In this document: one piece after another, positions 44,846 through 55,237 of the stretch | How positions within the stretch are numbered: position 1 is the first letter of the stretch | Layout: every line of letters begins with the position of its first letter | Assembly: GCA_022393335.1 (NCBI GenBank) | Contig: JAJEKB010020163.1 | Location: forward strand, 1-64,000 | Reading direction: 5' to 3' | Source: Macrotrachela quadricornifera | Lineage: Eukaryota; Rotifera; Eurotatoria; Philodinida; Philodinidae | DNA length: 64,000 nucleotides | Notes under the pieces: generated by a model | The model's input: only the letters and a program-made list of their open reading frames with translations | The model's database searches: none | Told to the model about the DNA's origin: nothing | Translations under genes and position numbers: made by a program

Positions 44846-45289
44846 TTTTTTTTTATCGTAGCGTGACGTGTGGGTACATAGATCCACGATTATGACGAGT
44901 GTAAACTCGCCGTAAATGACTCGTTTTATATGCCCAGTATTACGGTCGTATTTTTGACTAACGTATACGGTACAGTATCGACACTGTATACACTAGAATA
45001 TGTGTCGTAATTCAGCCCTGTTTTGACACAAAATGGCAGTATACGATCCTGTTTACGGACGTATATCCTTGTTTCCGACCGCGCTCACAATTAGTTAAAC
45101 AGAGCCGTTCCCTATTCACAAAAGTATATTTCAGCCTTTTTAACCAAAACTTATTTGCTCCCAAAAAACACTTTCGTATCCGACGGCTTTGGCTAGAAAA
45201 AAAGGCTTACGACAGCATTTCTAACTCATCACTATCCATTTACATCCTAAAACCCATGATTATCCGTATTTCCAAAGTAAGGACTATTT
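44846..45289. other. GC-richer repeat-like block
   Basis: Starting abruptly after a T-run at 44850, this ~280-bp block (rich in CGTA/TACG words, including a TACAGTATCGACACTGTA palindrome near 44972) differs in composition from its surroundings. It interrupts the FEM1-like pseudogene, so it is likely an insertion. Its class is unknown. Confidence 0.35.
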
Positions 45290-46985
45290 CAGCTGTTTTT
45301 AAGCCCCTTTTCAAACCTTTTCGAAAAATCAATTTTTTACAACAGAAAACATCCTCTGAGAGTGTTCCATTTAATAGACGAGCTTCAAAATGGCTTCTTC
45401 CCTTCATATTCATTCATTGGAAATTAAAAATACCTTATCTAAAGGTATTTAAAAAAAGAAAGTGGCTATATCCACATATGTATACATAGTCAGGTGGCTA
45501 TATCAACACAAGTATATATAGTTGATTGACTATATACGCATAAGTATATACAGTCAAATGGCTACATACGCATAAGTATATACAGCCAAATGGCTATATA
45601 CGCATAAGTATATACAGCCAAATGGCTATATACACATAGATAGGTATAACAACCTGGTATATATGAAATTATTATAATCTTACATATATATGTCGGAGGC
45701 CAATCTAAGATTCGCTCAGATCATTCTGAAATCTGAGTTTGGACTGGTCCATTCTTGAATCTAAGTTTGGCCGAACATTTTTCTAGGCCAATCTCAGATT
45801 TCAAAATGGCTTAGTCCAATCTCAAAACTCACTAAAACTGTCAGTTCACTCCGAGATTCGCCTGTTTTTTCAGGTCAATCTAAGTTTGACCTAGTCCATA
45901 CTGAGATATTTATATCTTCAGATCAATTTAAGATTCGCCTAGGTCAAAACAGGATAAATTTGTCGAACAAGACAGCTGAATTTCGGTGAACGAATGATAC
46001 TTGTTTTAAGTGTAGAACGATTCGAGAGAATGAAAACGAGAGTCATACATTGTGAACAAGATGTAGGTTTACACTTAAAACCCTTGCGTGTGCTTATCCA
46101 ATTATCGATAAATGATAAAACAAAAACCATTTATGAGACCCACTGCTGAGTTTTGTCAGCTCGTTGGTGTAGAGTAGGGTGAGTTATATGAAATTTTTGT
46201 AAGCAGGGCGTTGGAATTCTAGTTTTGTGACACTATCAATTGTGTCTGTTTTTTCAGCAAAGCAAGGTATAATCAAGAACGTATTCGAGATTTTTCCATG
46301 ACAAAAGGACGAGATCGAGTTTTTTGTTCTGATACTTCAAACAGAACTTTTTAAAAGAAATATTTTGAAGCTTAAGGAACAAGGAACTAAAATATTCTCA
46401 GCAAAATTTCTGAAAGAAGGCATCGAGCCCATTAGCCCTCCTTTTCCTTAAATACGTCCCTCAATGTAAACTCACCTAGGCGCTTGTAAAAGTAATCAAT
46501 ATCTCTGCTCAATATATGCCAATAAAAACTCCATATAGTGTAGAAATATGTAAGAAATAAAGGACTTTAGTCTCCATTTTGTTAATGTTAATATTATTCT
46601 TCACTCTTCTACGCAATTTATTTATGAAAGTCTAATATGGCTTGAGTTATTAAATACTCTATCCTGTTTTGACTTAGGAGAATCTTAGATTGACCTTCGA
46701 CATACATATTTATAAGATTATAATGATTTCATATATACCAGGTTGTTATACCTATCTATGTGGATATAGCCACTTTTTTAAAAAAAAGGGCTTAAAAGGC
46801 CTCTTTAAACCCTTTTAAAGCGTTTTAGAAAAACTTTTCTTTTTCAATAGAAAATTCCCTCTGTACAGGTCTCGTTTAATGGAACAGCCTTAAAATAGTT
46901 CTTTCCCTTCATATCCGTCCATTTGCAATTAAAAATACCTTCTCTTAAGGTATTTTATAAGAAGGGTTTTTGAAGATCTTTTGAG
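45290..46985. repeat. Composite repeat: direct repeats, inverted repeats and a 32-bp minisatellite
   Basis: A ~165-bp direct repeat occurs at 45290-45455 and 46800-46965 (shared: CAGA/ATAGAAAA..TCCTCTG, CTTCCCTTCATAT.C.TCCAT, GAAATTAAAAATACCTT.TC..AAGGTATTT). An inverted pair, 45620-45725 and 46655-46770, shares ACATAGATAGGTATAACAACCTGGTATATATGAAAT. Inside are degenerate CCAATCTnAGATTnG subrepeats (45690-45960). A minisatellite (45461-45655) has about five to six copies of a 32-bp unit (ATGGCTATATACGCATAAGTATATACAGCCAA-like). Together they look like a foldback transposon with a duplicated flank. Confidence 0.6.
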
Positions 46986-48562
46986 TGTTTTAATGAACTT
47001 GGAAAATGTCAATGGAATATGATGAATGCATAACCAAATTAGTGATATATATATATATAAGGATCTTCTAAAAACAAAACAGTGAATAGGCATCGAACCA
47101 GAAGGGCTGTGAAATGACTTTTACAGCCCTTTTAAGTTTTTTCATCGGCCTGGAAAGTGTTATGAAACAATGATAAGGATCATGAAACCGGATAGAATGT
47201 GAATTCTATACACATAGTTGGGCTATCTTTTGTAATGGGCTTCTAAGTCAACCGAACACTATAGAACTGTTTTGCAGGTTTTTTATCTATGGTGGACACT
47301 TACTTCATAGAGAATGAAGTATTCTTGCATGACGACATTTATAACTGGTTCTGGTCATGGGTAATTGATCTTATATTGAATTATAACAAGATAGGAACTA
47401 ACCAAGGGTTTTTATAAATACGGAGAAAGTTAATAATACTAACAGAAATAACGTTATCTATCTGTAGGTTGTTGATATTTAATGAGAGTGACTGGTCGAC
47501 GTTTAAGGCTGTTCACGAAAATACAGAATAAAAAAAAAGATGACTGAACACGCGCATGTCGTTTGCAGTTAATGTTTCTGATATCTCACGACATCGTCCA
47601 GTCATCGTTTCTGCGCACCGCGCTGCCATGAAAATTGGAAACGGCTAATTTATCTGGGCACTGTATATAGTTGTTTATGGCCGGGGTGGGAGATTAATCT
47701 GGGTGTGCATATAAAGCTAAGCAATGCGATTGCTTTTCAGTTTCAATTTATTGTAATCAGGTCATTAGATTTTAGTCACAGAATTTTTGATTGAGAATAA
47801 CTCAACAAGTCTCTATTATTATTGAAGAAACATAAACTAATGTTTTCTATACCTGAGATGGGATTAGTTCGTATTATATGAAACTGAATTAGAACTGATT
47901 TTGCTGCCTATTCGTATTAATTTTAAAATAGCATCAAACATTGATTAACTAATGTTAATGGAAGATTGATCTAACCGATCAATAAACAACATCTACTTTC
48001 ATTTTGACAATAAATATCATGAATATGTAAATGACTTTGAAAAAACCTAAGAAAGTTGGAAATAAACAATAAATGAGAAAAAAAGTATACGAACAATTCC
48101 ATATGAAGAGCTGATTTCAAAAATGCCGCAAGGTAAGAAAGAGAAATAAAAAATACCAACATATAATTAGATCTTTCTTCACATTTATACCATATAATAG
48201 AAGCAAAAAAACAGAATACACGCGAGTGACACTGTAGGATACTGTGATAGGTATTTATTAATGTTTTTGCCAGACATACAGAGAGGAAGTAAGATATGCT
48301 TATATTTTTCGTTTATATGTTATTTAATGCAATGCATAATTATATGTGTCTGCATAAGTTTTGCATAAACTTAAGTGTAAGGTAGTTACAAATAAAAACC
48401 AAGTTTCAGTATAGAATTTTATTTATTTCTTCAATTGAAGAGAATGTACTAATCTTTAAACTCTCATCGAAATATAATATTGAAACATGATGGACACTTA
48501 TCAACATTTTTAAGAGTAAGATGAGACGAAAATTTGATTAACTAGAGTTAAATTAAAGCTAA
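46986..48562. other. Gene-free stretch with an imperfect hairpin
   Basis: At 47540-47610, GATGACTG...CATGTCGT pairs with ACGACATCG..CAGTCATC to form an imperfect stem. A CATATAAAG TATA-like box follows at about 47708, and the surrounding GC-richer 250 bp could be a solo LTR or other element end, but I cannot define its limits. No gene. Confidence 0.3.
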
Positions 48563-48604
48563 ATATATGTCGTAGGACAATCTTGGATTGTCCTGCGACA
48601 TATA
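48563..48604. repeat. Short near-perfect hairpin
   Basis: TATGTCGTAGGACAATC pairs with GATTGTCCTGCGACATA around a 3-base centre, with one mismatch. It is probably the joined ends of an element (compare the GGCCAATCTAAGATT subrepeats at 45.7 kb). Confidence 0.6.
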
Positions 48605-48791
48605 GTGACTTGTGTTAATATTTCAGTGCCTCCAGACGACACCTATTTATGCATGTCTACATCAAGGGATGTATGACGCATACCTGAAAATGTATAAGGA
48701 TTTATTTGAAGAAACTTAATAAATCCAAGAAAGATAAATCCTAGTAACGGCTTTTGTCACACCAAAAAACAGATTCTGGCAGGCTGCTGAG

Positions 48792-51089
48792 TAAGGAAAA
48801 ACAGCAGATTTCAAAATTTTAAGATTTCAAACGATTTCAGAGTAGGGATAAAAAGTTATTATTATTGGTTGTTATTAATAACAATAACTATTTCTGTTAT
48901 TTATTATTGTTATCGATAACAGATCAATAGTAAATCCTACTATATGAAAGTATTTTTGAGTCCTCATGTCTTACTATATGAAGGTACCCTTAGGTCCTCA
49001 AGTCTTCTTATATAGATGAACCCTTAGCCTCTCATATCCTATTATATGAAGATACTCTTGAGTCCTCGAGTCCTATTATTTGGAGGTATCCTAAGATGCT
49101 CATGTCTATCTGTAAGTACCCTGGGTCCTCATCTTCTATTATATGAAGGTGCCCTCAGATACCAGAGCTGCAAGCCTGCCAAGCCAGGCTTTCAGAACAG
49201 GCCGAGTTTTTATATTTTGGCCTGGCCTGCTCCAGACTAGAAAACTCATAACCAGACTAGGTTAAACTATTTGGCCTGATCAATTTTTACTTGAAATATT
49301 AGGTATACTTCATTCGATGATTAGGTGCCGGTATAAATCAGGTTGAATATTAAATTAAAATAAAAAGAGTAAGAAGTAGTTTAGAATTCGTCTAAGGCGC
49401 ATTGTCAGAGCACAAAAGCTGAAACTGAGGAAAAAGATTTATCAATGTATTGCATCATTTTTGTGAATGAAAATAATATGAATCAGGTGCAAAATATCAA
49501 CAAATTCGTTTAATTATTTTAGACTTATTTTTAATGAGGAGGAGATCTTATACATTTAAAACCAGTTCATGATAAATATCCTGCATTATCATCTCCCATC
49601 TTATTATAATACTAGTTGTTTAGAAATTTTGTGAAACACGATCTGAAAGAGAGTGTTGAAGTGTTTAAGGGTAGAAATTTGGACCCACTTCCTCCCGCCT
49701 CCCTTCCCCATAGACCATGACCGACAGCTAAAAGTAGCGTCACAGTCTGCGGCCGACAGCGAAAGCGGTTATTTCGTGTTTCACATTTTAGTCTCGTAGG
49801 GATTGCACTAACAGCTTGAGGGTGTGAGGATGAGGATGAGGGTGAAGATGAGGGTAATAGTTGGACTTAGTCTGCAGAAATTACATGCTTTTCATTACAA
49901 AAACTCTGTAATGGTACATATTCAAACACCAATTACGATCACCCTGTAAAATTTGTTACGAAAGCTCTGTTACGGGCTTTCGTACTGTCAATTCGTTACG
50001 AAAGCCAGACAAGAAAAACTGTGACGAGTTGACACATTCTTCCCAGGTCAGGCCAAAAAAGCGGACTGTTTGCAGCTCTGTTCAGTACTCATTTCCTACT
50101 GTATGAAGTACCCTTCAGTTCTCATCTTCTATTATATGATGTTATACTTAAGTCAGCAGAGGGATATAACATTCCTAATACTTCTAATACCAATACTATT
50201 AGGTATTAGTGGTATTGATAGTTTGCAAAGGAATACTAACGGTGAAAATTTCGAAAAGCCAATGGTGGATTCGAATTCTTCAATCCAGAAAGATATTGTT
50301 CAAACTTTATATCCAATCACTGTTTTCGGAAAAAAGCTCTTCCTTGATGAAACAAATCAAAAAACATATAATATGGAAAGATTAATTTTATGTTCTTGAT
50401 TTTTCGTCAGGAAAAGGCTTTTTTTCTGAAAATAAGGTTTTCTTCATAAAGTTGGATCAATGTTTGATGGGGTCGTTGAATTCGAATCTCTGACAAGTTT
50501 TTCAATATACTCGACTTTGTTTTTCTTTACACATTATCAATGTCACCAATACCATTGGAAGTATTAGCATTGTTGTATCCCAGTGCTGACTTATGGATAG
50601 CCTTCTACAATAGTAATTGAGAGACTAAGAAGCCCTCCATGTATTAGTATATGAGAATCCACAGGTTTCTCCATGTAATAGCTCTGGAGGACCAAGGATA
50701 CCTGCATATAACAGGAGATGAGGACCTAAGGATACCGTCACATAACAGGGTATGAAGACCGAATGGTACCTTCAGATAGTAAGACTTGAAGACCCAAGGG
50801 TACCTTTATGTAACAGGAGATAAGGCCCCAAGGATACCTTCATATAGTAGGGAATGAGGACCTAAGAATGCCACCTTATCATAGACCATAAGTACCTATG
50901 GTACCTGTATAGGATAGGTGATGTGAAGCTGTGGGTACTCCATAGAATAGACGATGAGGACCCATGGGTATTTCCATAGGATAGGCCACGAGGGCCTGTG
51001 GGTACTCTACATACGCAATTTTAAGATTTTAAAAAATTATAAAAGATTTCAACAGATTTTGGGCGTCAAAATCTGTTTTTTCTCCCTGA
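48792..51089. mobile_element. hAT-like element with minisatellite arms (outer)
   Basis: The ends are TAAGGAAAAACAGCAGATTT at the left and the complement TCAGGGAGAAAAAACAGATTTT at the right. The flanking 8-mers CTGCTGAG (48784-48791) and CCGCTGAG (51090-51097) match 7/8, as expected for an aged 8-bp hAT target duplication. The arms consist of diverged ~37-bp repeats of the type CCTATTATATGAAGGTACCCTTAGGTCCTCA, forward at 48940-49160 and reverse-complemented at 50640-51010. There is no transposase frame. It ends 330 bp upstream of the glutamate receptor ATG. Confidence 0.55.
49163..50080. mobile_element. Nested hAT-like element
   Basis: It lies inside the 48792-51089 element. The ends CAGAGCTGCAAGCCTGCC (left) and the complement CAGAGCTGCAAACAGTCC (right) are inverted repeats with identical first 11 bases. 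Flanks TCAGATAC and TTCAGTAC are similar 8-mers, and the interrupted 37-bp minisatellite resumes on the other side, which supports the boundaries. The interior has a CTTCCTCCCGCCTCCC tract, a GTGAGGATGAGGATGAGGGTG tract and TTACGAAAGC palindromic words. No coding capacity. Confidence 0.6.
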
Positions 51090-51419
51090 CCGCTGAGGGT
51101 TCAAACAACATTACGACTAAAACACCTTTTCTCAGTGTTACGAAAGGTTTCTCATTAGGATTTCCCTTTCATCCTTCATGTTGCTGTGGAAACATGCTCA
51201 ATGACCTTTTCCTTTAGACTCTGATTGTAAGGAACAAAATTCTAGATTAAAAGTTGCACTTACGTTTTTTCTTCAATAATTACATGTAAACTTTACAAAA
51301 ATTTCTGATGTCCGTAGGAGAGAGGGAGGGACCAAATTTCTACCGCTATACACAAGCACTCAATATATCTGAAATTTAAAGAATATATCTATTCATTCAT
51401 TGTAGTGTTCTTGTCATCT
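51090..51419. promoter_or_regulatory. Upstream region of glutamate receptor gene
   Basis: Only ~330 bp separate the hAT-like element from the receptor ATG. A GGAGAGAGGGAGGGACCAAATTTCTAC stretch at about 51318-51345 is an inverted copy of GTAGAAATTTGG..CC..CCTCCC at about 49670-49700 in the nested element. No clear TATA box or other motif. Confidence 0.3.
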
Positions 51420-54086
51420 ATGTGGTGCTTTCGAGGATTATGGTTATACTTTTTAATTGTGCAGTCGCATGTCCCATATGTAACTGTAGGTTGGCCTTTA
51501 TTAAATTCATCTCAAATCCAATTATTGGGCATATTTCCTAATGAGTTAAATACAACTGAATGTTCTTCGTGTTGGGTTCAGTCTCGTGCAATGTTCAAAG
51601 CAGCAATATTGCTTTCTCAGCAATATAATATAAGAATTGATGGAGAATTCATTGATTGGCGACTCGTGGAAGATGAAGGCAATGTAATGAAGGTTCTTCG
51701 CGGCACATGTCGACAAATATCTAATTCAAATATTGTTGGTATTGTAGGTCCACCATTCTCTAGAGAAGCTTATATTATTGCTCCTTTTGCTGCAGAACTT
51801 GGCATTCCTGTGATATCCTATGCTTCAACTGCCCCTGAATTATCTGATCGAAAAGTTTATCCTACATTTTATCGTACAGTTCCTTCAGATAATGCTGCTG
51901 CATTATCTATTGCTAAACTTTTTACTAAATTTAATTGGACATCATGTATAATTATCTATCAAAATGATGCGTTTGGATCTGGTGGAGCGAAAGCAATCAG
52001 TGAAACATTTAATAAGAATAATTTGACAGTTGCACAAATGATAGTATTCGATATGGTCACACAAGCTATTCGAGGTAAGCTGAGAAATCTTTTAATTAGT
52101 AGTCCATCACGAATTGTTATATTATGGGCTGATACATATTTTACACAGTTAATTTTACAAGAAGCACTTAATGCCGATGTAATTGGTCCACATTTTACAT
52201 GGTTATTAAGTTCAAATGTTCCATTGAATTCTTTCAATCAAAAATATTCTGAAAAATTAATTGGAATGCTTATTGTAGAACCTGTTGTAGGAAGTTTTGT
52301 TAATGTATCGTTTAATACAACATTATTAGATGCAGCATATAATATTTGGCAGACCTATGAAAATAATACATTTCCTGGAAAAGACAAAGTAGATTCTTAC
52401 GCATTATTTGCATTTGATGCAACTTGGACATTGATTCAATCATTACAACAATTTTGCTCAAGAACTACTGATCGTTCTTCTTCATGTATATCATTGACTA
52501 ATACTTCATTCTGTTTTAAACGAGATTTTCTCAATTCCAGTTCATTTTTAAATATAATGAATACTAATTCATTTCTTGGTGTATCTGGTTTTGTAGATTT
52601 CAATGATAATATAACAGATCGGATAGATGGAATTTATTATGTTGTGAGAAACGTTCAAATTTGCTGGAATAAGCTGGATACTGTTCCAGTATTAGTATTG
52701 TCTGATTCAGATGGTTGGAAACCATATACACAAAATAATACACTTAGATGGCCTGGAAATACTAATGCTGTTCCTGAAAGTCATGCAACACTTTCAGGTA
52801 TCACTTTACGAGTTGCACTTATCGAAGCAGATCCATTTACAATGATTAAAGAAGAAGAAGATGAAAATGGACAAATAACAAAAAAACTAGTTGGTTATAT
52901 ACCTGATCTCATCGAACATTTAAAAAGAAAAATGAATTTTACTGCAAACATTACTATATTGCCATCAAATTCTTCCTATAATGGACTGATCGATGCTGTG
53001 GCAGATAATCTCTATGATATGGTGATAGGTGATGTAACAATTACGGCTATACGAAGAGAAAAAGTTTGTTTTTCAAGTTCAATATTTGATAATGCATTAC
53101 GTATCATTATGAGAAGCGATTTAATTTACAGTGTAGACTATTTAGCTTTATTAAGATCATTTTCATCCACAGTTTGGATAACTATTTTATGTGCTGTATT
53201 AGGATCTATTTTCTTAATTTATTTTTTCGAACGAGAAGAAAATGAAGCATTGAAAGATCGACCAATCATTTCACAAATTGGAGTGAGTACATGGTATTGT
53301 TTTGGATCAATTATGGGATATGATGTAGGATTTTACGTTCGGACAGTTGCTGCTCGATTATTAGTCGGTGGTTTATATATACTAAGTTTAGTTCTAGTTG
53401 CAGCATATACTGCAAATTTAACATCGAATTTAACAATTGCAAAATCACAAGGAATCATTAATGGAATTGAAGATATCAAAAATGGAAGAATACCATTTCA
53501 TCGTATTGGCATTCACAATGAATCATCTATTGAAGCTTATTATTTACGAGATATCTCTTCAGGTATTCGAAATTTTTATCCATTAGCATCAAAACAAGAT
53601 ATGTATAACAAATTACTGAATAATATAATTGATGCATCTATTATGGATGCTGGAAATTTGGAATATACAACTAGTAGTGTCTATTGTAATTTAACATTAG
53701 TTGGCACTGATTTTGATCGTAGTGCATTTGGAATTGTTTTTCAAAAAAATTGGCCATATGAACAAGCTTTAGACATAACATTATTATCATTAAGAGAATT
53801 TGGTCTATTTGATGAGTTAAAAAGTAAATGGTTTCAATCAAGTTATTGTTCTCGTTTACATAAAACATCATCTGAATTGCCAATTGAAGGAATGGCCGGT
53901 TTGTTTCTGATGTTTGCAATTATTTGTAGTCTATCTTTATTATTGTTTACATGGTTAAAACGTTCCATTATAAAAGGTTATCTATTAAAATTAAATAAGA
54001 AGTTACCTTGTCCGGTAATCCATTCAATTCAAACTTCTCCTAACGATTCAATCACGAAACCATCTTTTAGTATAGTGTATTTTTAA
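51420..54086 (+). CDS. Ionotropic glutamate receptor-like channel (AvGluR1-like family)
   Basis: A single exon, 888 codons from the ATG at 51420 (the frame opens earlier only with a GTG). A signal peptide (residues 1-~23) is followed by an amino-terminal ligand-binding-like domain (~30-435; VGIVGPPFSREA, IPVISYASTAPEL). S1 follows (~460-580; GYIPDLIEHLKRKMNF and the Arg/Glu block TITAIRREKVCFS). Then M1 586-604, a re-entrant pore loop ~617-636, M3 ~644-667 ending AAYTANL (the SYTANLAAF-type gate), S2 with IMDAGNLEY, and M4 824-846. The order is that of animal iGluRs: tetrameric cation channels opened by glutamate or related ligands at the cell surface. The pore tip reads SIMGYD (630-635), where iGluRs normally have a Q/R/N site and K+ channels have TVGYG; bdelloid AvGluR1 is known to carry a K+-channel-like signature. 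Many N-glycosylation sequons. Appears intact. Confidence 0.9.
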   Translation: MWCFRGLWLYFLIVQSHVPYVTVGWPLLNSSQIQLLGIFPNELNTTECSSCWVQSRAMFKAAILLSQQYNIRIDGEFIDWRLVEDEGNVMKVLRGTCRQISNSNIVGIVGPPFSREAYIIAPFAAELGIPVISYASTAPELSDRKVYPTFYRTVPSDNAAALSIAKLFTKFNWTSCIIIYQNDAFGSGGAKAISETFNKNNLTVAQMIVFDMVTQAIRGKLRNLLISSPSRIVILWADTYFTQLILQEALNADVIGPHFTWLLSSNVPLNSFNQKYSEKLIGMLIVEPVVGSFVNVSFNTTLLDAAYNIWQTYENNTFPGKDKVDSYALFAFDATWTLIQSLQQFCSRTTDRSSSCISLTNTSFCFKRDFLNSSSFLNIMNTNSFLGVSGFVDFNDNITDRIDGIYYVVRNVQICWNKLDTVPVLVLSDSDGWKPYTQNNTLRWPGNTNAVPESHATLSGITLRVALIEADPFTMIKEEEDENGQITKKLVGYIPDLIEHLKRKMNFTANITILPSNSSYNGLIDAVADNLYDMVIGDVTITAIRREKVCFSSSIFDNALRIIMRSDLIYSVDYLALLRSFSSTVWITILCAVLGSIFLIYFFEREENEALKDRPIISQIGVSTWYCFGSIMGYDVGFYVRTVAARLLVGGLYILSLVLVAAYTANLTSNLTIAKSQGIINGIEDIKNGRIPFHRIGIHNESSIEAYYLRDISSGIRNFYPLASKQDMYNKLLNNIIDASIMDAGNLEYTTSSVYCNLTLVGTDFDRSAFGIVFQKNWPYEQALDITLLSLREFGLFDELKSKWFQSSYCSRLHKTSSELPIEGMAGLFLMFAIICSLSLLLFTWLKRSIIKGYLLKLNKKLPCPVIHSIQTSPNDSITKPSFSIVYF

Positions 54087-54227
54087 GCATAAAATTGTCG
54101 CTATTTTTCAAAGATTTTTAAATTTTATATAGAAATCTATAATTACTATTTTTGCTTTAATAATAATATAAAATATTATTTTTATTTCGATAAAAATCTT
54201 TTAACAGTTAAATCATATTAACATATA
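54087..54227. other. 3' flank of glutamate receptor
   Basis: AT-rich 3' region. ATAATAATATAAAATATTATT around 54160-54180 could hold the poly(A) signal; no canonical AATAAA was located. Confidence 0.3.
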
Positions 54228-54740
54228 ATGAGGACTCAAAAAAGCGTGGTTGTTTTTAGTTTTTTACATATATACGAATAATAAGGATACCACTGATGGA
54301 TTTAGCAATATGATGGTTCAGCACCCATCTTCTCCTTCCAAAGTCAAACTACCACACTCTCCCTAATTTTCTGGATTCGGCACTGAAGGATATTAAAAAA
54401 TTTTTTCTAATATCACAGTTTGTAGGGATTTTATTCCTGATCATTTGGGTAAAAAAAAAACATTTTGAATTTCATTGAATAATGACGACATTACAGTCAA
54501 AATACTAAACATAGATATATAGCTTCATATGCAATTTTACAGATTTTGAAATTATATTACTATGTTTAATATTTTGATTATGGTATCATCATTAGTCAAT
54601 GAAATTCAAAAAATTATTTTTACTAATATAATTAGTTAAAAAAGCTCTAAAAAGTTTAATGTGAGAACAATTTTTTATACCTACTCTTATTGTTCGTATA
54701 TGTATGAAATCAAAATGGTCGTGCTTTTTTCGGTCCTCAC
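54228..54740. mobile_element. Tc1/mariner-type MITE, foldback (513 bp)
   Basis: The ends are inverted repeats: ATGAGGACTCAAAAAAGCGTGG and the complement GTGAGGACCGAAAAAAGCACGA. They are flanked by TA on both sides (54226-54227, 54741-54742). Similarity extends ~65 bp inwards (ATATACGAA.AATAAG). A second inverted pair, about 54453-54520 versus 54558-54628 (TTTTGAATTTCATTGA.TAATGA.GA), lies nearer the centre, so nearly the entire element folds back. Confidence 0.7.
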
Positions 54741-54742
54741 TA

Positions 54743-55237
54743 TAGTACGAGATGAGTGTATGGCAGATGCAGGTCTTTATCTAACAAAAAGTCAATAGAA
54801 TAGCTTTCTATATTATGACAAACATTTTCATGTAATCTTCATTTCAATACAAATCTAAATCATAATGATGATACAAGTCTATATTTTCATTCTTTTCAAA
54901 TAATTGAAAGAATAATTTCTATTTTGGTCTTTCAAGTTTGATTCTTGCTTGGCTTTACCTATGGAACAATTGATCCTATTTGAGAACAGACTGATTTATG
55001 ATTCAAGAGTGTCATGATGATCACGATTAGATTCAAAGAGTTTGTGGTGAAATATATGAGTGAATATAAAGAGAAGACTTTCTTTTATTTCATTTCAGCT
55101 CTATCTATTCACTCTCTGTGGTCTTTCTCTGCCTGATGATTTAGATACAGCAGAGAAAATTAAATAAAAGAGAATCGTTCAGTAGATGATGAAGAAAATG
55201 TTACTTTTAAAAATAAAAAGTGGTTAATGCATTGTAT
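54743..55237. other. Intergenic 3' of phosphatase gene
   Basis: No gene or repeat is recognised between the MITE and the minus-strand phosphatase stop codon. Confidence 0.3.
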
